64,000 nucleotides of DNA from Methanobacterium sp. UBA294 (GCA_002494495.1 DACB01000008.1:1-64000); one strand, 5' to 3'. Positions 17,854 to 28,329 are shown, counted from the stretch's first letter. Notes: generated from the letters alone by a model not told the origin. A program made the numbers and translations.

Positions 17854-18582
17854 ATGATGGACCCATTATTATTAATCGGTGCTATAACCGTCGGAGGAGT
17901 CCTTATTGGTGGAGGTGTACACTTCATACCAGTGGGTGGTGCTCCAGCAGCAATAGCAACAGCAACAGGTGTAGGAACGGGTACCGCTATGCTAGCAGCA
18001 GGAAGCGGAATGACTGGACTTATAACCGCAGCAGCAGCCACAGGATCTCCACTCTGGTTAGTACTACTGGCAGGTGCCGCAGGTGCCGCTTTAATGTTAG
18101 GTATAACCATGTTTGTGGGTAACTGGGTTTACATATGGGGAGTTGGAACTGTTCCAGTTTCAGCTAAAGTGACAGTAGATCCAATTACTGGATATGAACA
18201 GGAAAAATATGTTAGCCCTGGTACAGAAGGACATGGAGTACCCACAGTATGTTACGTCAGTGGAATAATTGGAGGATTACTTGGTGGTGCAGGCGGAGGA
18301 TTAATCTATTACTACCTTTACGACCAATTAACCAGTTTACAAGCATTTTCATTACAAGCTGGTGAAACAGTATCCATAGCCGCAGCAATGACAGCTGGAA
18401 TATTCGCATTAGCAATATTCTTTGTTAACTCAGTTGTTGCATCTTACAACATAGGTGGAACCATTGAAGGTTTCCATGACCCTAAATTCAAAAGACTACC
18501 TAGAGGAATTTTAGCTTGTATCGTAGCCTCTTTAGTTATTGGAATTGTAGGAGTATTACTACTTTATGGAGGTGCAGCCTAA
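17854..18582 (+). CDS. mtrD: Methyl-H4MPT:coenzyme M methyltransferase subunit D
   Basis: A 242-residue membrane protein with about six hydrophobic segments rich in Gly and Ala, starting MMDPLLLIGAITVGGVLIGG and containing VPVSAKVTVDPITGYEQEKY in a soluble loop. MtrD takes part in the Na+ path of the methyltransferase. It starts 9 bp after mtrE, behind a GGAGG site, and its stop TAA overlaps the ATG of mtrC by one base, so the two are translationally coupled. Confidence 0.95.
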   Translation: MMDPLLLIGAITVGGVLIGGGVHFIPVGGAPAAIATATGVGTGTAMLAAGSGMTGLITAAAATGSPLWLVLLAGAAGAALMLGITMFVGNWVYIWGVGTVPVSAKVTVDPITGYEQEKYVSPGTEGHGVPTVCYVSGIIGGLLGGAGGGLIYYYLYDQLTSLQAFSLQAGETVSIAAAMTAGIFALAIFFVNSVVASYNIGGTIEGFHDPKFKRLPRGILACIVASLVIGIVGVLLLYGGAA

Positions 18583-19394
18583 TGTCAGCAGCAGCAGGAG
18601 GAGGCGGTGAATCCGCTATAAATCCAAAAACAACATTAGCATTAGGATTAGTTGGTGGACTAATTGGCCTTTACTTGGTACCATTTGTACCAGTATTAGG
18701 ACCACTATTCGGTGCACTGGGAGCAGTACTCGCCATAATATGGGGTGCTGATGCCATAGCCCGAGTAGCAAGTTACGGTTTAGGTACTGGAGTACCTTCA
18801 ATCGGTTACATGTCCCTGGCAATCGGTATTGTAGGAGCTGTAGCAGGATTATTTGGAGCCCTAATCTTTGGAGACAGTCTCGGTGTTTTAGTTGGACCAA
18901 TATTAGGAGTAGTATTGGCCATGATCGTAGGTGGGGTTGTAGGTTTAGTTGGAACTAAAATTATTAAGATGAAAATCCCAATAATGGTTCAATGTACAGT
19001 AGAACTTGCTGGTGCATCAGCCATATCAGTATTAGGATTTTCAGCAGCCGTTGCAGGCAGTTTAACCGCTTCAGCTATACTTGAAAGTGTTATAGCCACT
19101 GGATTTATAGCACTACTATTTATCCTGAATACCATGGCTATACAGCATCCATTCAACGCCTGTTTAGGGCCACAGGAAGATAGAAAAAGAACTCTCAAAC
19201 TGGCATCATCAACAGCTTTCATAGCCATGGCCATAGCTGGACTTCTTGGAATTGGAGTCAACAGCATATGGTGGGTAATAGCCATAATTGGTGCTATAGG
19301 CTGGTTCATATCAATCAGTGCATTTATTAAATCATCTGCAGAAGATGCAGCATCAGTTGCATGGACTGGATGGTGGCCTAAAGAGGAGATGTAA
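18582..19394 (+). CDS. mtrC: Methyl-H4MPT:coenzyme M methyltransferase subunit C
   Basis: I place the start at the ATG of the TAATG overlap with mtrD (18582), giving 270 residues from MSAAAGGGGESAINPK; an upstream start would lie inside mtrD and add a non-family extension. It has about seven membrane segments and a conserved cytoplasmic loop QHPFNACLGPQEDRKRTL near residue 187. MtrC belongs to the Na+-translocating trio MtrCDE. The end, WTGWWPKEEM, is followed by an AAGGAGG site for mtrB. Confidence 0.95.
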   Translation: MSAAAGGGGESAINPKTTLALGLVGGLIGLYLVPFVPVLGPLFGALGAVLAIIWGADAIARVASYGLGTGVPSIGYMSLAIGIVGAVAGLFGALIFGDSLGVLVGPILGVVLAMIVGGVVGLVGTKIIKMKIPIMVQCTVELAGASAISVLGFSAAVAGSLTASAILESVIATGFIALLFILNTMAIQHPFNACLGPQEDRKRTLKLASSTAFIAMAIAGLLGIGVNSIWWVIAIIGAIGWFISISAFIKSSAEDAASVAWTGWWPKEEM

Positions 19395-19406
19395 GGAGGA
19401 ATCAAA

Positions 19407-20444
<1,038 letters not shown>

Positions 20445-20455
20445 GAGGTTTTTAA

Positions 20456-20656
20456 ATGGTGTTAATATCAAATAAACCTAACATTAGAGGCATAAGAAAA
20501 GTCGCAGAAGACGTTAAATACCGAACCCAACTGATAGGTAGGGACCAAAGGTTGTTTGCCGGACTCATAGCCACCCGTATATACGGTATGGCTGTTGGTT
20601 TTATACTGGCAATACTCTTAATCGCTCCTTTCGCTATCTGGAGAATTTTCTTCTAG
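20456..20656 (+). CDS. mtrF: Methyl-H4MPT:coenzyme M methyltransferase subunit F
   Basis: A 66-residue protein with a basic N-terminal part (NKPNIRGIRKVAEDVKYRTQ) and a single C-terminal helix (YGMAVGFILAILLIAPFAIW). Its first half resembles the segment of MtrA before the MtrA membrane helix (RMRNIQTQIKSIGGINRIFAG), a known relationship between the two subunits. The start follows AGGAGG. Confidence 0.93.
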   Translation: MVLISNKPNIRGIRKVAEDVKYRTQLIGRDQRLFAGLIATRIYGMAVGFILAILLIAPFAIWRIFF

Positions 20657-20668
20657 GAGGATGATAAA

Positions 20669-20920
20669 ATGGCAGACGAAGATAAAGATATAATACCATC
20701 CGTTATTGTCCCTTCTGATGCATTCAACCAAACAAATGCAAGATTAGATGACATGGAAGACAAAGTAGAATTCACCTGGGGTGAAATCAATCAGCGCATG
20801 GGTCAACAAATAGGTAGAGATATTGGTATTTTATACGGAATTATAATAGGACTGATAATCCTATTTGTGGCATTCAATGTGGTTAAGGTAGGAGCATTCT
20901 TAACTGCCTTTGGAATCTAG
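20669..20920 (+). CDS. mtrG: Methyl-H4MPT:coenzyme M methyltransferase subunit G
   Basis: An 83-residue protein with a soluble part that contains a short heptad-like stretch (TNARLDDMEDKVEFTWGEIN) and one C-terminal membrane helix (IGILYGIIIGLIILFVAFNV). The length and position between mtrF and mtrH fit MtrG. An AGGAGGATG site precedes the start. Confidence 0.93.
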   Translation: MADEDKDIIPSVIVPSDAFNQTNARLDDMEDKVEFTWGEINQRMGQQIGRDIGILYGIIIGLIILFVAFNVVKVGAFLTAFGI

Positions 20921-20938
20921 TAAATTGGAGGTTTATAT

Positions 20939-21892
20939 ATGTTTAGATTTGACAAAGAACAAGTTGTTTTAGATATAGCAGGCGTCAAATGTGGAGGACA
21001 GCCTGGTGAATATCCAACTGTTTTAGCAGGAACCATATTTTATGGTGGACACAAAATTATAGAAGATGAAAAGGCCGGTATATTCGACGCAGAAGCAGCC
21101 CAGAGCTTAATGAAAACACAGGAAGAAATGTCTGATGTAACAGGTAACCCTCACTGGGTACACACCTTCGGACAAACCCCAGAAGCTATAGTTAAATATC
21201 TGGAGTTCGTAGGTGAACATTCCGACAATCCCTTCCTTATAGACTCAACATCAGCAGAAGCAAGAATAGCCGGAGCAAAATACGCAACAGAAGTAGGATT
21301 AGCTGACAGAGCAATCTACAACTCAATAAACATGGCAGCAGAAGCAACAGAAATAGAAGAGGTAGGAAAAACTGGTCTATCCGCATCTATTGTCCTGGGT
21401 TTCAACGCTATGGACATGACACCCCAGGGTAAATTAGACATCTGGGAAAACGGTGGAAGTGTACTGGATAAAGGTCTATTAGAAATGGCTGCAGAATCCG
21501 GAATTGACAAACCACTTATGGACGTAGCAGTTACACCGTTAGGTCAGGGTGCAGGACCAGCAGTTAGGACCTCTTTCATGCAGAAAAGTAAATGGGGATA
21601 CCCATCTGGAGCAGGTATACATAACGTACCATCTGCCTGGGACTGGATGAGAAATTACAAAAAATCCGTCGATAAAGGTGGAATGGGACATCCAGAAGCC
21701 TGGCCAGTAGCTGACGTTGGATCTAACTTGATCATGCAGATGGCAGGAGGGGACTTTGTTCTCATAGGACCTATTGAAAACTGTGAAATGGCCTTCCCAG
21801 CTTGTGCTATGTGTGACATCTTCATAACAGAAGCTGCTGCAGATATGGGAACCGAGCCAATTGAAGAACATCCATTCTTCAAACTGCTCTAA
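20939..21892 (+). CDS. mtrH: Methyl-H4MPT:coenzyme M methyltransferase subunit H
   Basis: The 317-residue soluble protein begins MFRFDKEQVVLDIAGVKCGG and has TIM-barrel features of pterin-dependent methyltransferases (DSTSAEARIAGAKYA, SIVLGFNAMDMTPQGK, VAVTPLGQGAGPAVRTS, VADVGSNLIMQMAGGDFVL). MtrH takes the methyl group from methyl-tetrahydromethanopterin and passes it to the corrinoid of MtrA. It is the last gene of the operon, followed 12 bp later by a terminator hairpin. Confidence 0.96.
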   Translation: MFRFDKEQVVLDIAGVKCGGQPGEYPTVLAGTIFYGGHKIIEDEKAGIFDAEAAQSLMKTQEEMSDVTGNPHWVHTFGQTPEAIVKYLEFVGEHSDNPFLIDSTSAEARIAGAKYATEVGLADRAIYNSINMAAEATEIEEVGKTGLSASIVLGFNAMDMTPQGKLDIWENGGSVLDKGLLEMAAESGIDKPLMDVAVTPLGQGAGPAVRTSFMQKSKWGYPSGAGIHNVPSAWDWMRNYKKSVDKGGMGHPEAWPVADVGSNLIMQMAGGDFVLIGPIENCEMAFPACAMCDIFITEAAADMGTEPIEEHPFFKLL

Positions 21893-21903
21893 ACTGTATG
21901 TAA

Positions 21904-21940
21904 TGGCGATTTAATCGCCACACTTTTTTCTTTTTTTTTA
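21904..21940 (+). terminator. Terminator of the mtr operon
   Basis: Arms TGGCGA and TCGCCA around a five-base loop (21904-21920), then two long T-tracts interrupted by single C bases. It follows mtrH directly. Confidence 0.8.
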
Positions 21941-22056
21941 TTTTAATTAATCTAGATGTCAAGTACTATTTTGTATTTTTTTCAGCTAATAGAATCATAA
22001 TCTTAAATGAAAAATTATATTACTGTTAAGAGAGAGTAATTTTGGAGGTAATATTA

Positions 22057-23544
22057 TTGTCCTTTCTTAAAAAATTATTTGGCAAAGGTCCTAAACCGGT
22101 TATGGCGAAAAGTAGATACATTGGTTACGATGATGTAAAATATAACCCTTATAGCGTTAAAAAGAAAGCAGGAGCAGGTATAACCATGACTCCTGATACC
22201 TACTATATAGTGGCTTCAGTTGAACTGGGGAATACCACCACCAAATGTATTTTAACTGCAACCAACCTTAGGGACAGCCATAGCTACCTCATGGATAAGA
22301 CGGTGAAGATGACCAGGGATATCCGCCCACCAAAAGAAGGGGAGGAAGTTTTTGGTGAAACAGTATGGGGAGTAGAGCTTACCAAGGAATCAGTGGCAGA
22401 ACTGGTTAAGGATACTATTCTTGAATCAGTTAACAAGGCAAAACTAGATCTGAATGTGGACCTGGATTTTGTTGTTCGTTCGACTGGTGTGACAGCAGGA
22501 TTTGCACATCCAGATGATGTGGGGAAATTGATAATAGCCCTGGCCAACGGCTGCCTTGATGCGGGTATACCTCCCCGTAAGATGTCACCTGCCATGTCCA
22601 TTGAAAACTTCCCAGAAAGATTAAGGGGTTACACACTCATTGAGCAGGTTATGTTTGACGGTGCGGTAGTAAGTGTAGTGCCCCCAACTGGTAAGATGGT
22701 GGTTGCAAATGAGATGGAAGGTGAACTGGTAACTGCAGGTTTAAAAGCAGGTGCTAAATGGACGGATATAGATTACCGTAACCCGGTGGTTTCAATGGAC
22801 TTCGGTACTACTCTCGCTGGTAGAATAACAAACGCGGATGATCCATACGCACGTACAGTGGGTAACTTCTGTGGACTCGCCGGTGCAGTATCAGATGCCA
22901 TAATCCGGGGAACTGACTTGGTGGATAAGAGGGGTGGAGCAGCCCTTGACCTTTATAAAAGGGATGTGCTTAAAAATGCTAATTGGAAGGCAGCCAAAAA
23001 TTATGCTTTAAAGGTTCATGAAGACGTGGATATAAGAAAAGTCCCAGAAGGAAGGGATAGATTTGGAACAGTACCAGTCGACCCATTAGCAGCCTACGAA
23101 GCAGGAACAACTCTTATAGGCTGTGATATTGGTGAAAATGGGGATATGATACCAAAACTCACAGAATTAGGCCATCAGATCTATGAAGAATCAAATATTC
23201 ACACCCTTTTTGCTACACTCGATGAAATAAGTGCAATCATAGTTAAAAGAGCCATAGAAGAAGCAGTTGAGGAGGATGTAATTGCAGATGGTTCAGTTTT
23301 AGGTATCACAGGTAGGGCAGGAATAACCGGTAAAAAACCAGAATTAATACTGGAGTACACTAAAGACTACTTTAAAGATGTTTTGTTTGTCTCTGATGCA
23401 TTGGCACTTGGAGCTGCTGTAATGGCCCGTTGTATGAACTCGATTGGAACGCCTAAAGTTCCACTTGGGGGTTTAAGAGGAGGACCTTGTATTTTAGGTA
23501 AAAGAAAGAGGTTACAACAGGATAAAACAAAATTAAGTTATTAG
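22057..23544 (+). CDS. Methanogenesis marker protein 14
   Basis: I choose the TTG at 22057, seven bases after GGAGGT; an upstream in-frame TTG at 22042 overlaps that site. The 495-residue product shows an actin/ASKHA-like nucleotide-binding pattern: VASVELGNTTTKCILTATN near residue 55 and VVSMDFGTTLAGRITNAD near 245, both of phosphate-loop type, and GSVLGITGRAGITGKKPEL near 415. Marker 14 occurs only in methanogens; the function is not known. Its ASKHA form recalls reductive activators of corrinoid methyltransferases, and it sits directly after mtr, so a role with the Mtr corrinoid is an attractive inference. Confidence 0.88.
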   Translation: MSFLKKLFGKGPKPVMAKSRYIGYDDVKYNPYSVKKKAGAGITMTPDTYYIVASVELGNTTTKCILTATNLRDSHSYLMDKTVKMTRDIRPPKEGEEVFGETVWGVELTKESVAELVKDTILESVNKAKLDLNVDLDFVVRSTGVTAGFAHPDDVGKLIIALANGCLDAGIPPRKMSPAMSIENFPERLRGYTLIEQVMFDGAVVSVVPPTGKMVVANEMEGELVTAGLKAGAKWTDIDYRNPVVSMDFGTTLAGRITNADDPYARTVGNFCGLAGAVSDAIIRGTDLVDKRGGAALDLYKRDVLKNANWKAAKNYALKVHEDVDIRKVPEGRDRFGTVPVDPLAAYEAGTTLIGCDIGENGDMIPKLTELGHQIYEESNIHTLFATLDEISAIIVKRAIEEAVEEDVIADGSVLGITGRAGITGKKPELILEYTKDYFKDVLFVSDALALGAAVMARCMNSIGTPKVPLGGLRGGPCILGKRKRLQQDKTKLSY

Positions 23545-23704
23545 ATTCTTATTAATTAAATTTTTACTTCTTTTAACTTTTCCTAATTTTTTTCATTAAA
23601 TTGAAATAAATCTTTATAGATTATTAATACAATATCAACCATTAGTTAAGTTTTAGTTTTTTTAAAAACCTAAAAATAATTTAGCTCAATCAAGGAGAGA
23701 GTAT

Positions 23705-24337
23705 ATGGTAACTGCTATAATCATGGCCGGTGGAAAAGCAACCAGAATGGGATTTAAAGTTGAGAAACCCTTGATTCCTATCCGAGGGAAACCCATGATC
23801 CAGTATGTTTATGAAGCCATCCAATCATCACGGGAAGTACATGATCTGGTGGTGGCAACCAGTAAAAACACTCCTTTAACTACTGATTTTGTCCTAAAAT
23901 ACGGATTGAAAGTTATTGATACTCCAGGTGAAGGCTATGTAAATGATCTTGGATTTTTAATCAATAAGCTTTCCAATGGAAATTTGAAAACAAATAATAG
24001 AGATAATATCCTATTAACTATAACTGCTGATTTACCACTCATCACCGGGAAAATTTTAGATGAAGTAATTACTGAATATAAAAACTGTGGTAAACCAGCC
24101 ATGTGTGTTGCAGTACCACTGGAATTTTTCATGCAATATAATCTGAAACCCGATATGATAATGGGAGATATGGTACCTTCAGGATTAAATATATTAAGAA
24201 GAAACAATACACAACAAGATGAGGATGTATTGGAACTGAGGAAATTTGAACTAGCATTAAATATTAATAGTCCAGAAGATCTAATATCCTTAGAGAAATA
24301 TTTCGAGTTTAAATCTTTCAAACAGGCAATAAAATAG
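23705..24337 (+). CDS. cobY: GTP:adenosylcobinamide-phosphate guanylyltransferase
   Basis: The 210-residue nucleotidyltransferase has the N-terminal signature IIMAGGKATRMG and KPLIPIRGKPMIQYV, then the metal-binding region ITADLPLI. CobY is the archaeal replacement for CobU and makes adenosylcobinamide-GDP, the substrate of CobS, which is encoded at 47713. The neighbouring mtr operon needs the product as its corrinoid. MobA-type molybdenum cofactor enzymes have a similar signature, but gene order after mtr and mmp14 favours CobY. The start follows AAGGAGAG. Confidence 0.88.
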   Translation: MVTAIIMAGGKATRMGFKVEKPLIPIRGKPMIQYVYEAIQSSREVHDLVVATSKNTPLTTDFVLKYGLKVIDTPGEGYVNDLGFLINKLSNGNLKTNNRDNILLTITADLPLITGKILDEVITEYKNCGKPAMCVAVPLEFFMQYNLKPDMIMGDMVPSGLNILRRNNTQQDEDVLELRKFELALNINSPEDLISLEKYFEFKSFKQAIK

Positions 24338-24349
24338 GGGTGATACACT

Positions 24350-24619
24350 ATGGTTGAAGAACGGAAATTAATTAAAGGGGAAGAGAAGGTTTGGAGTGAA
24401 ATAAAGGGATATCAGGTAGCTACAAACAACGCAAGAATACTTGGGGAACTTGATGAGTTAATAATCAATGGTAAAACCGGAAAAATAACAGATGTAGTTA
24501 TCAGGGTTGATAAAGGCCGAAATGTAAACGTTAAAGGCGCAAAAAAGAAAGGCGACACTTTACTGGTTCCCTTCGGAAAAGTGGAAAAAGTCGGTGAATT
24601 TATAATCATCACCGAATAA
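24350..24619 (+). CDS. PRC-barrel domain protein
   Basis: An 89-residue protein with the single-barrel pattern EIKGYQVATNNARILGELDE, NGKTGKITDVVIRVD and a final LLVPFGKVEKVGEFIII. PRC-barrel proteins occur in all methanogens; some bind RNA or act in RNA processing, but the role of these small ones is unsettled. It starts 12 bp after cobY behind a GGGGTGAT site and is presumably co-transcribed. Confidence 0.85.
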   Translation: MVEERKLIKGEEKVWSEIKGYQVATNNARILGELDELIINGKTGKITDVVIRVDKGRNVNVKGAKKKGDTLLVPFGKVEKVGEFIIITE

Positions 24620-24747
24620 AAAAAATTCCTTTTTAATTTAAATTAATATATTTTAATTAGGATTACTATCATAGACAACCTATTCTAAAAATAATAATTT
24701 TTATTAATGCAATTCATTATTAAAAATAGAAAGATGATTTACTCATC

Positions 24748-25239
24748 TTACATATAAAATGGGTGTTCAGCACTGTCCTTTTTATCCAGGATTTCCTTTA
24801 TAGGTGGTTCCTGATTCATTGCTCTTCGTATAGCTAATTTTGTAGCATCGTAGTTGTATCTGTATATTTTATCGTTGTCTTCTGCATCGGGATGTATGAA
24901 AACCCCAACGATAATACAAAGATCCTCTACATCATCGTCGTCAATGGTGCCTTCCTCCACACAATCTGCAACAGCCATAGCCACAGATTTCTGTGCAGGT
25001 CCAAAGTTGCGCACAGCATCTTCCATTCCACGTATACTGACTTTAGGCACGATCATGGTAATGGGTTTGCACACCAGGTTAGGTGCAATAACTGCAAATA
25101 GTGGAGTATGTTTTTCCACCTGATTGGTTAATGCATTTGCAAATGCCTGCCCTACGGGCCCTGATTTATCTCCAATAAGAAGATCTATATGTGCTACTTC
25201 ATTTCCCTCTCCAACTAATGCTTCACCATTTAAGTACAT
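24748..25239 (-). CDS. fae: Formaldehyde-activating enzyme, stand-alone form
   Basis: I start it at ATG 25239 (MYLNGEALVGEGNEVAHIDL), preceded by GAGGTG, giving 163 residues, the usual length for Fae. The conserved GEGNEVAHIDLLIG contains the catalytic histidine; PKVSIRGMEDAVRNFGPAQ and FIHPDAEDNDKIYRYNY also match. Fae condenses formaldehyde with tetrahydromethanopterin. In many archaea it is fused to hexulose-phosphate synthase for pentose supply; here it is the separate form. It lies 63 bp downstream of the SufBC pair on the same strand. Confidence 0.93.
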   Translation of the reverse strand: MYLNGEALVGEGNEVAHIDLLIGDKSGPVGQAFANALTNQVEKHTPLFAVIAPNLVCKPITMIVPKVSIRGMEDAVRNFGPAQKSVAMAVADCVEEGTIDDDDVEDLCIIVGVFIHPDAEDNDKIYRYNYDATKLAIRRAMNQEPPIKEILDKKDSAEHPFYM

Positions 25240-25302
25240 TAAATACACCTCTTTATTCAATGTTTTTTTAATTAATGAGAAAAAAAATAAAGAATTTTTT
25301 GT

Positions 25303-26529
25303 TCACATGCCTTTTAAACTTAGATCCAGCATCTTCTTGGTCTCTGCTGCTAATTCTGGTGGTAGGCCGGTTATATCCATGCTCAGGAATCCTCTTACAA
25401 TCATGGATGCTGCTTCATCTTCAGTTAAACCACGGGACATCAGGTATTGAACTTCATCTTCGGCAATCTTACCAACTGCTGCTTCGTGGGATAATTCCAG
25501 GTTGGTAGCGCTACCTTCCAGTTCAGGAACTGAATATATTGAGGACTCATCAGATAATACCAGTCCCATACATTCCAGATGGCCTTTGACCTCGGGGGAT
25601 CTTCCTATTAAATCTCCACGGGTGTACAGCTGGGACTGGTCCTTGGAAACAGCACGTGTAATCATTTCTGTACTGGAATTTTTACCAGTGAGAATGGTAC
25701 GGGAACCGGTGTCCAGAACTGAATCTTTCTGACCGCCTAGAATCGACTGGAACACTGCTCGGGAATTTTCTCCCTGACAGTAACAGGTAGGATAGGTCTG
25801 TATGGTACGTACTGGGCTGGTTAAAATGTAATTGCTGATATAAGTGGAGTTATCCTCCAGGATTACACCGGTTCGGGGCCTAACTTCAACCTCCTCTGCC
25901 CAGTTGTGAACCATGGTGAAAGTTATTTTAGCGCCAGGTTTCAGGTAAAATTCAGAAACTCCCACATGGAGTGCCCTTTGAATATCTGAACCAGTGGTGC
26001 ATCCGGTAATTATGTGCAATTCAGAATTTTCTTCAGCGATAATAATGTTATGGACTGTCTGGGCGACATCGGAGCTTCCAATGAACATACACGCCTGTAT
26101 TGGGAATATCTCTTTGGTATTAGGTAATGAGCGTATGAAGTATCCGCCTGATTCTCTTAAAGCAGTTTCAGCGGTATATTTATCTGAATCCACTGCCACT
26201 GCCTTCCACATATAATCTTTTAACCAGTCATGTTTCTCCAAGGCGTCTTTCATATTCATTAATTCAACAGATTCAGTACCACAATTAGTGCAAACTCCCG
26301 ATTGGTCAATTTGAAGGAATGAACCTGCTCTGCCTTTTCCGGTTGGTTCCACTCCAACATTTAGAATATCCTTCTTATATTTATAAGGAAGATCCTCCAT
26401 TGATTCCATTTCTTCATGTTCACCAGGTTCTTCCCTTTCAAATTCCTCAAGCTCTATATCTTCACCAAGGACTGCTTTCTTTTTCCTGGCTTTTTCTGCC
26501 CGTTTTTTTAGTGTATCGGATTGCAACAT
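25303..26529 (-). CDS. SufB/SufD-like Fe-S cluster scaffold protein
   Basis: The 408-residue protein begins with a charged, Glu/Lys-rich stretch and then shows the beta-helix core of the SufBD family (ENSELHIITGCTTGSDIQRA, KPGAKITFTMVHNWAEEVEV, TIQTYPTCYCQGENSRAVF) and the family end, LSHEAAVGKIAEDEVQYLMS, MSRGLTEDEAASMIVRGF. A C-x2-C pair (SGVCTNCGTES) near residue 79 is an extra. A single SufB-like partner with SufC is the minimal SUF system and probably the main Fe-S assembly route in this Fe-S-rich organism. It overlaps sufC by 22 bp. Confidence 0.92.
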   Translation of the reverse strand: MLQSDTLKKRAEKARKKKAVLGEDIELEEFEREEPGEHEEMESMEDLPYKYKKDILNVGVEPTGKGRAGSFLQIDQSGVCTNCGTESVELMNMKDALEKHDWLKDYMWKAVAVDSDKYTAETALRESGGYFIRSLPNTKEIFPIQACMFIGSSDVAQTVHNIIIAEENSELHIITGCTTGSDIQRALHVGVSEFYLKPGAKITFTMVHNWAEEVEVRPRTGVILEDNSTYISNYILTSPVRTIQTYPTCYCQGENSRAVFQSILGGQKDSVLDTGSRTILTGKNSSTEMITRAVSKDQSQLYTRGDLIGRSPEVKGHLECMGLVLSDESSIYSVPELEGSATNLELSHEAAVGKIAEDEVQYLMSRGLTEDEAASMIVRGFLSMDITGLPPELAAETKKMLDLSLKGM

Positions 26530-27272
26530 TCAACACATCCTCTAAATCCTTCTTTCCTTATATCTTCTAAAATTTCCATGGGATTGCCTGAACAGGCGAT
26601 TTTACCATCCATTAATACGTGGCCGGTATCTGCCTGTACGAAGTTTAAAATGTAACCTAAATGAGTTATGATTAGGCCAGAAGTCTTTCTTAAACCGGGT
26701 TTCATATCTTTGTCCAGTAAATTATTCATTTTCTTAGCCAGGAGCTCGACATTTTCTATATCAACACCGGAATCAGGTTCATCAAACATGATGAAGTCGG
26801 GGTTTTGGGCTAGAAGTTGTAGTATCTCGGATCGTTTTACTTCCCCTCCAGAAAAGCCCAGGTTAACGTCCCTCTCAAGGAACTTATCATCGAATTTAAG
26901 TTCTGTAGCCAAGTTCTTTATTTCAGGACTTAAATCCTCTTTAATTTCTTTCTGGTTTTCGATCTTTAAAAGATCGTTTAGTTTCACCCCTCGAATTGCT
27001 GGGGGGTTTTGGAAACTTACGCCAATGCCCATTTTAACCCGTTCTGCGGTGTCCATATGGGTGATATCTTCACCCTTGAAGATAATCTTTCCACGGGTTA
27101 CCTCGTATTTGGGAAAACCCAGTATTGCCATAAACAACGTACTTTTACCTGACCCATTGGGTCCTAAAAGTACATGGGTTTCGCCTTCATCTATGTATAA
27201 ATGGATATCACTTAAAATTTCTTTGTTACCTACTTCTACGGCTAAATCATCTATCTCCAAGAGCAAATTCAA
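26508..27272 (-). CDS. sufC: SufC-type ATPase
   Basis: A 254-residue ABC ATPase with Walker A LGPNGSGKSTLFMAI, signature LGFSGGEVKRSEILQ, Walker B FIMFDEPDSGVD and H-loop LIITHLG. The CSG and GVDIENVEL features and the partner gene identify it as SufC, which powers the SufB scaffold and is soluble. The end, FRGCVECCNPIH, has three cysteines not found in most bacterial SufC proteins. It is the first gene of the sufC-sufB pair, with fae next. Confidence 0.92.
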   Translation of the reverse strand: MNLLLEIDDLAVEVGNKEILSDIHLYIDEGETHVLLGPNGSGKSTLFMAILGFPKYEVTRGKIIFKGEDITHMDTAERVKMGIGVSFQNPPAIRGVKLNDLLKIENQKEIKEDLSPEIKNLATELKFDDKFLERDVNLGFSGGEVKRSEILQLLAQNPDFIMFDEPDSGVDIENVELLAKKMNNLLDKDMKPGLRKTSGLIITHLGYILNFVQADTGHVLMDGKIACSGNPMEILEDIRKEGFRGCVECCNPIH

Positions 27273-27306
27273 CCACCACCATTTTTTATTATCAAATAAT
27301 TTTTAA

Positions 27307-27632
27307 TCAAAAATAACTCTTTCTTTTTTATTCTATTTTTATCTTGTTAATTTTGTTTATTTTAACAATTGTTAATATCCATAAATCCCCAGATTAACAG
27401 ATAAGATTTAATTTTTTAATATATTATAAAATTATAAGAAAATAACTTAACTACATTTAAGAATTAAACACTTTAATTGTCTCAAAAAATAATAAAATTA
27501 ATATAATCTCTTTAATTTTGTATAAAATGAAGAATTGGTATTTTTTGTAAATTTTAATATGGAATAATTATTTATTTTATCCTTTACATAGTATGAATTG
27601 CTTCCATTAAAGGAATAGCCTTCCACTATAAT
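27307..27632. other. A+T-rich intergenic region without a gene
   Basis: This very A+T-rich stretch separates the divergent sufC and 27633 genes. It must contain their promoters, but no single element stands out, and no open frame or stable hairpin was seen. Confidence 0.5.
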
Positions 27633-28124
27633 ATGATGGATACTGATAAGATGCAGAAAGAACAGCATAACATGGATAATGATAAATTTTTAAATCAGAT
27701 AAATACTCAGGAAGATAATCTGGTTAAGTTAATTGATAGAAAACTTCAAGAACTGGAGAGATTAGAAAAAATTTTAGAAGAAGGAGGAGAACTATCAACA
27801 GTTTATGCAGAGGCTTTCAGATTGTCTGGATTTGATTTAATTGCCGATATGTTAGATGAATATGATAATGAGGATTTATTTGCTGATCGAAATAACTTAG
27901 GATATTTACATGTTCCTTTAGTAAATGTCAAAAGAACTCTGCTTTATTTTAAAGATAGTTACCAGATTTTAACATTAGAGTTTATAAGAGATGTATACAA
28001 ATTTAATGAGAGAAATAAAAGAGCTCATGAGGAAGGTAGAGAAAAAATTTCCCAGGAAGCCATTGAAAAGTTGGATGATAGAGTTCTAAGAATATTGGAA
28101 ATATGGAGAGAAAATTACGAATAA
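27633..28124 (+). CDS. Hypothetical protein, mostly helical
   Basis: I do not recognise this 163-residue protein. It is acidic, soluble and predicted helical, with a charged N-terminal half suited to a coiled coil (KLIDRKLQELERLEKILEEG) and an ending rich in Arg and Glu (RVLRILEIWRENYE). There is no clear ribosome site before the ATG pair at 27633; another possible start is ATG 27651. It lies alone between the suf and mvh operons. Codon use is like its neighbours, so it is probably real. Confidence 0.65.
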   Translation: MMDTDKMQKEQHNMDNDKFLNQINTQEDNLVKLIDRKLQELERLEKILEEGGELSTVYAEAFRLSGFDLIADMLDEYDNEDLFADRNNLGYLHVPLVNVKRTLLYFKDSYQILTLEFIRDVYKFNERNKRAHEEGREKISQEAIEKLDDRVLRILEIWRENYE

Positions 28125-28282
28125 AAAATATCCCAATTATATATTGATTAAAATTGGCGACATGCCATTATTTGTTGTTCATCTTGTAATACGAAAACCT
28201 TAATTCATATTCAAATATATAAGTTTTTCGAATTTCTTTTATAAGTAACCTATATATTAGCTTTTTTTATATCCATATATTA

Positions 28283-28302
28283 ATGTACTCTAATTGGTAC
28301 AT
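28283..28302. promoter_or_regulatory. Inverted repeat in the mvh promoter
   Basis: Arms ATGTAC and GTACAT are separated by eight bases. A TATA-like TTTTTATATCC lies about 20 bp upstream (28264-28273), so the repeat would cover the transcription start, 28-47 bp before mvhD. It is a candidate operator for the hydrogenase operon. Confidence 0.4.
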
Positions 28303-28329
28303 AATCCAATAAAATAAGGAGGAAACTCT

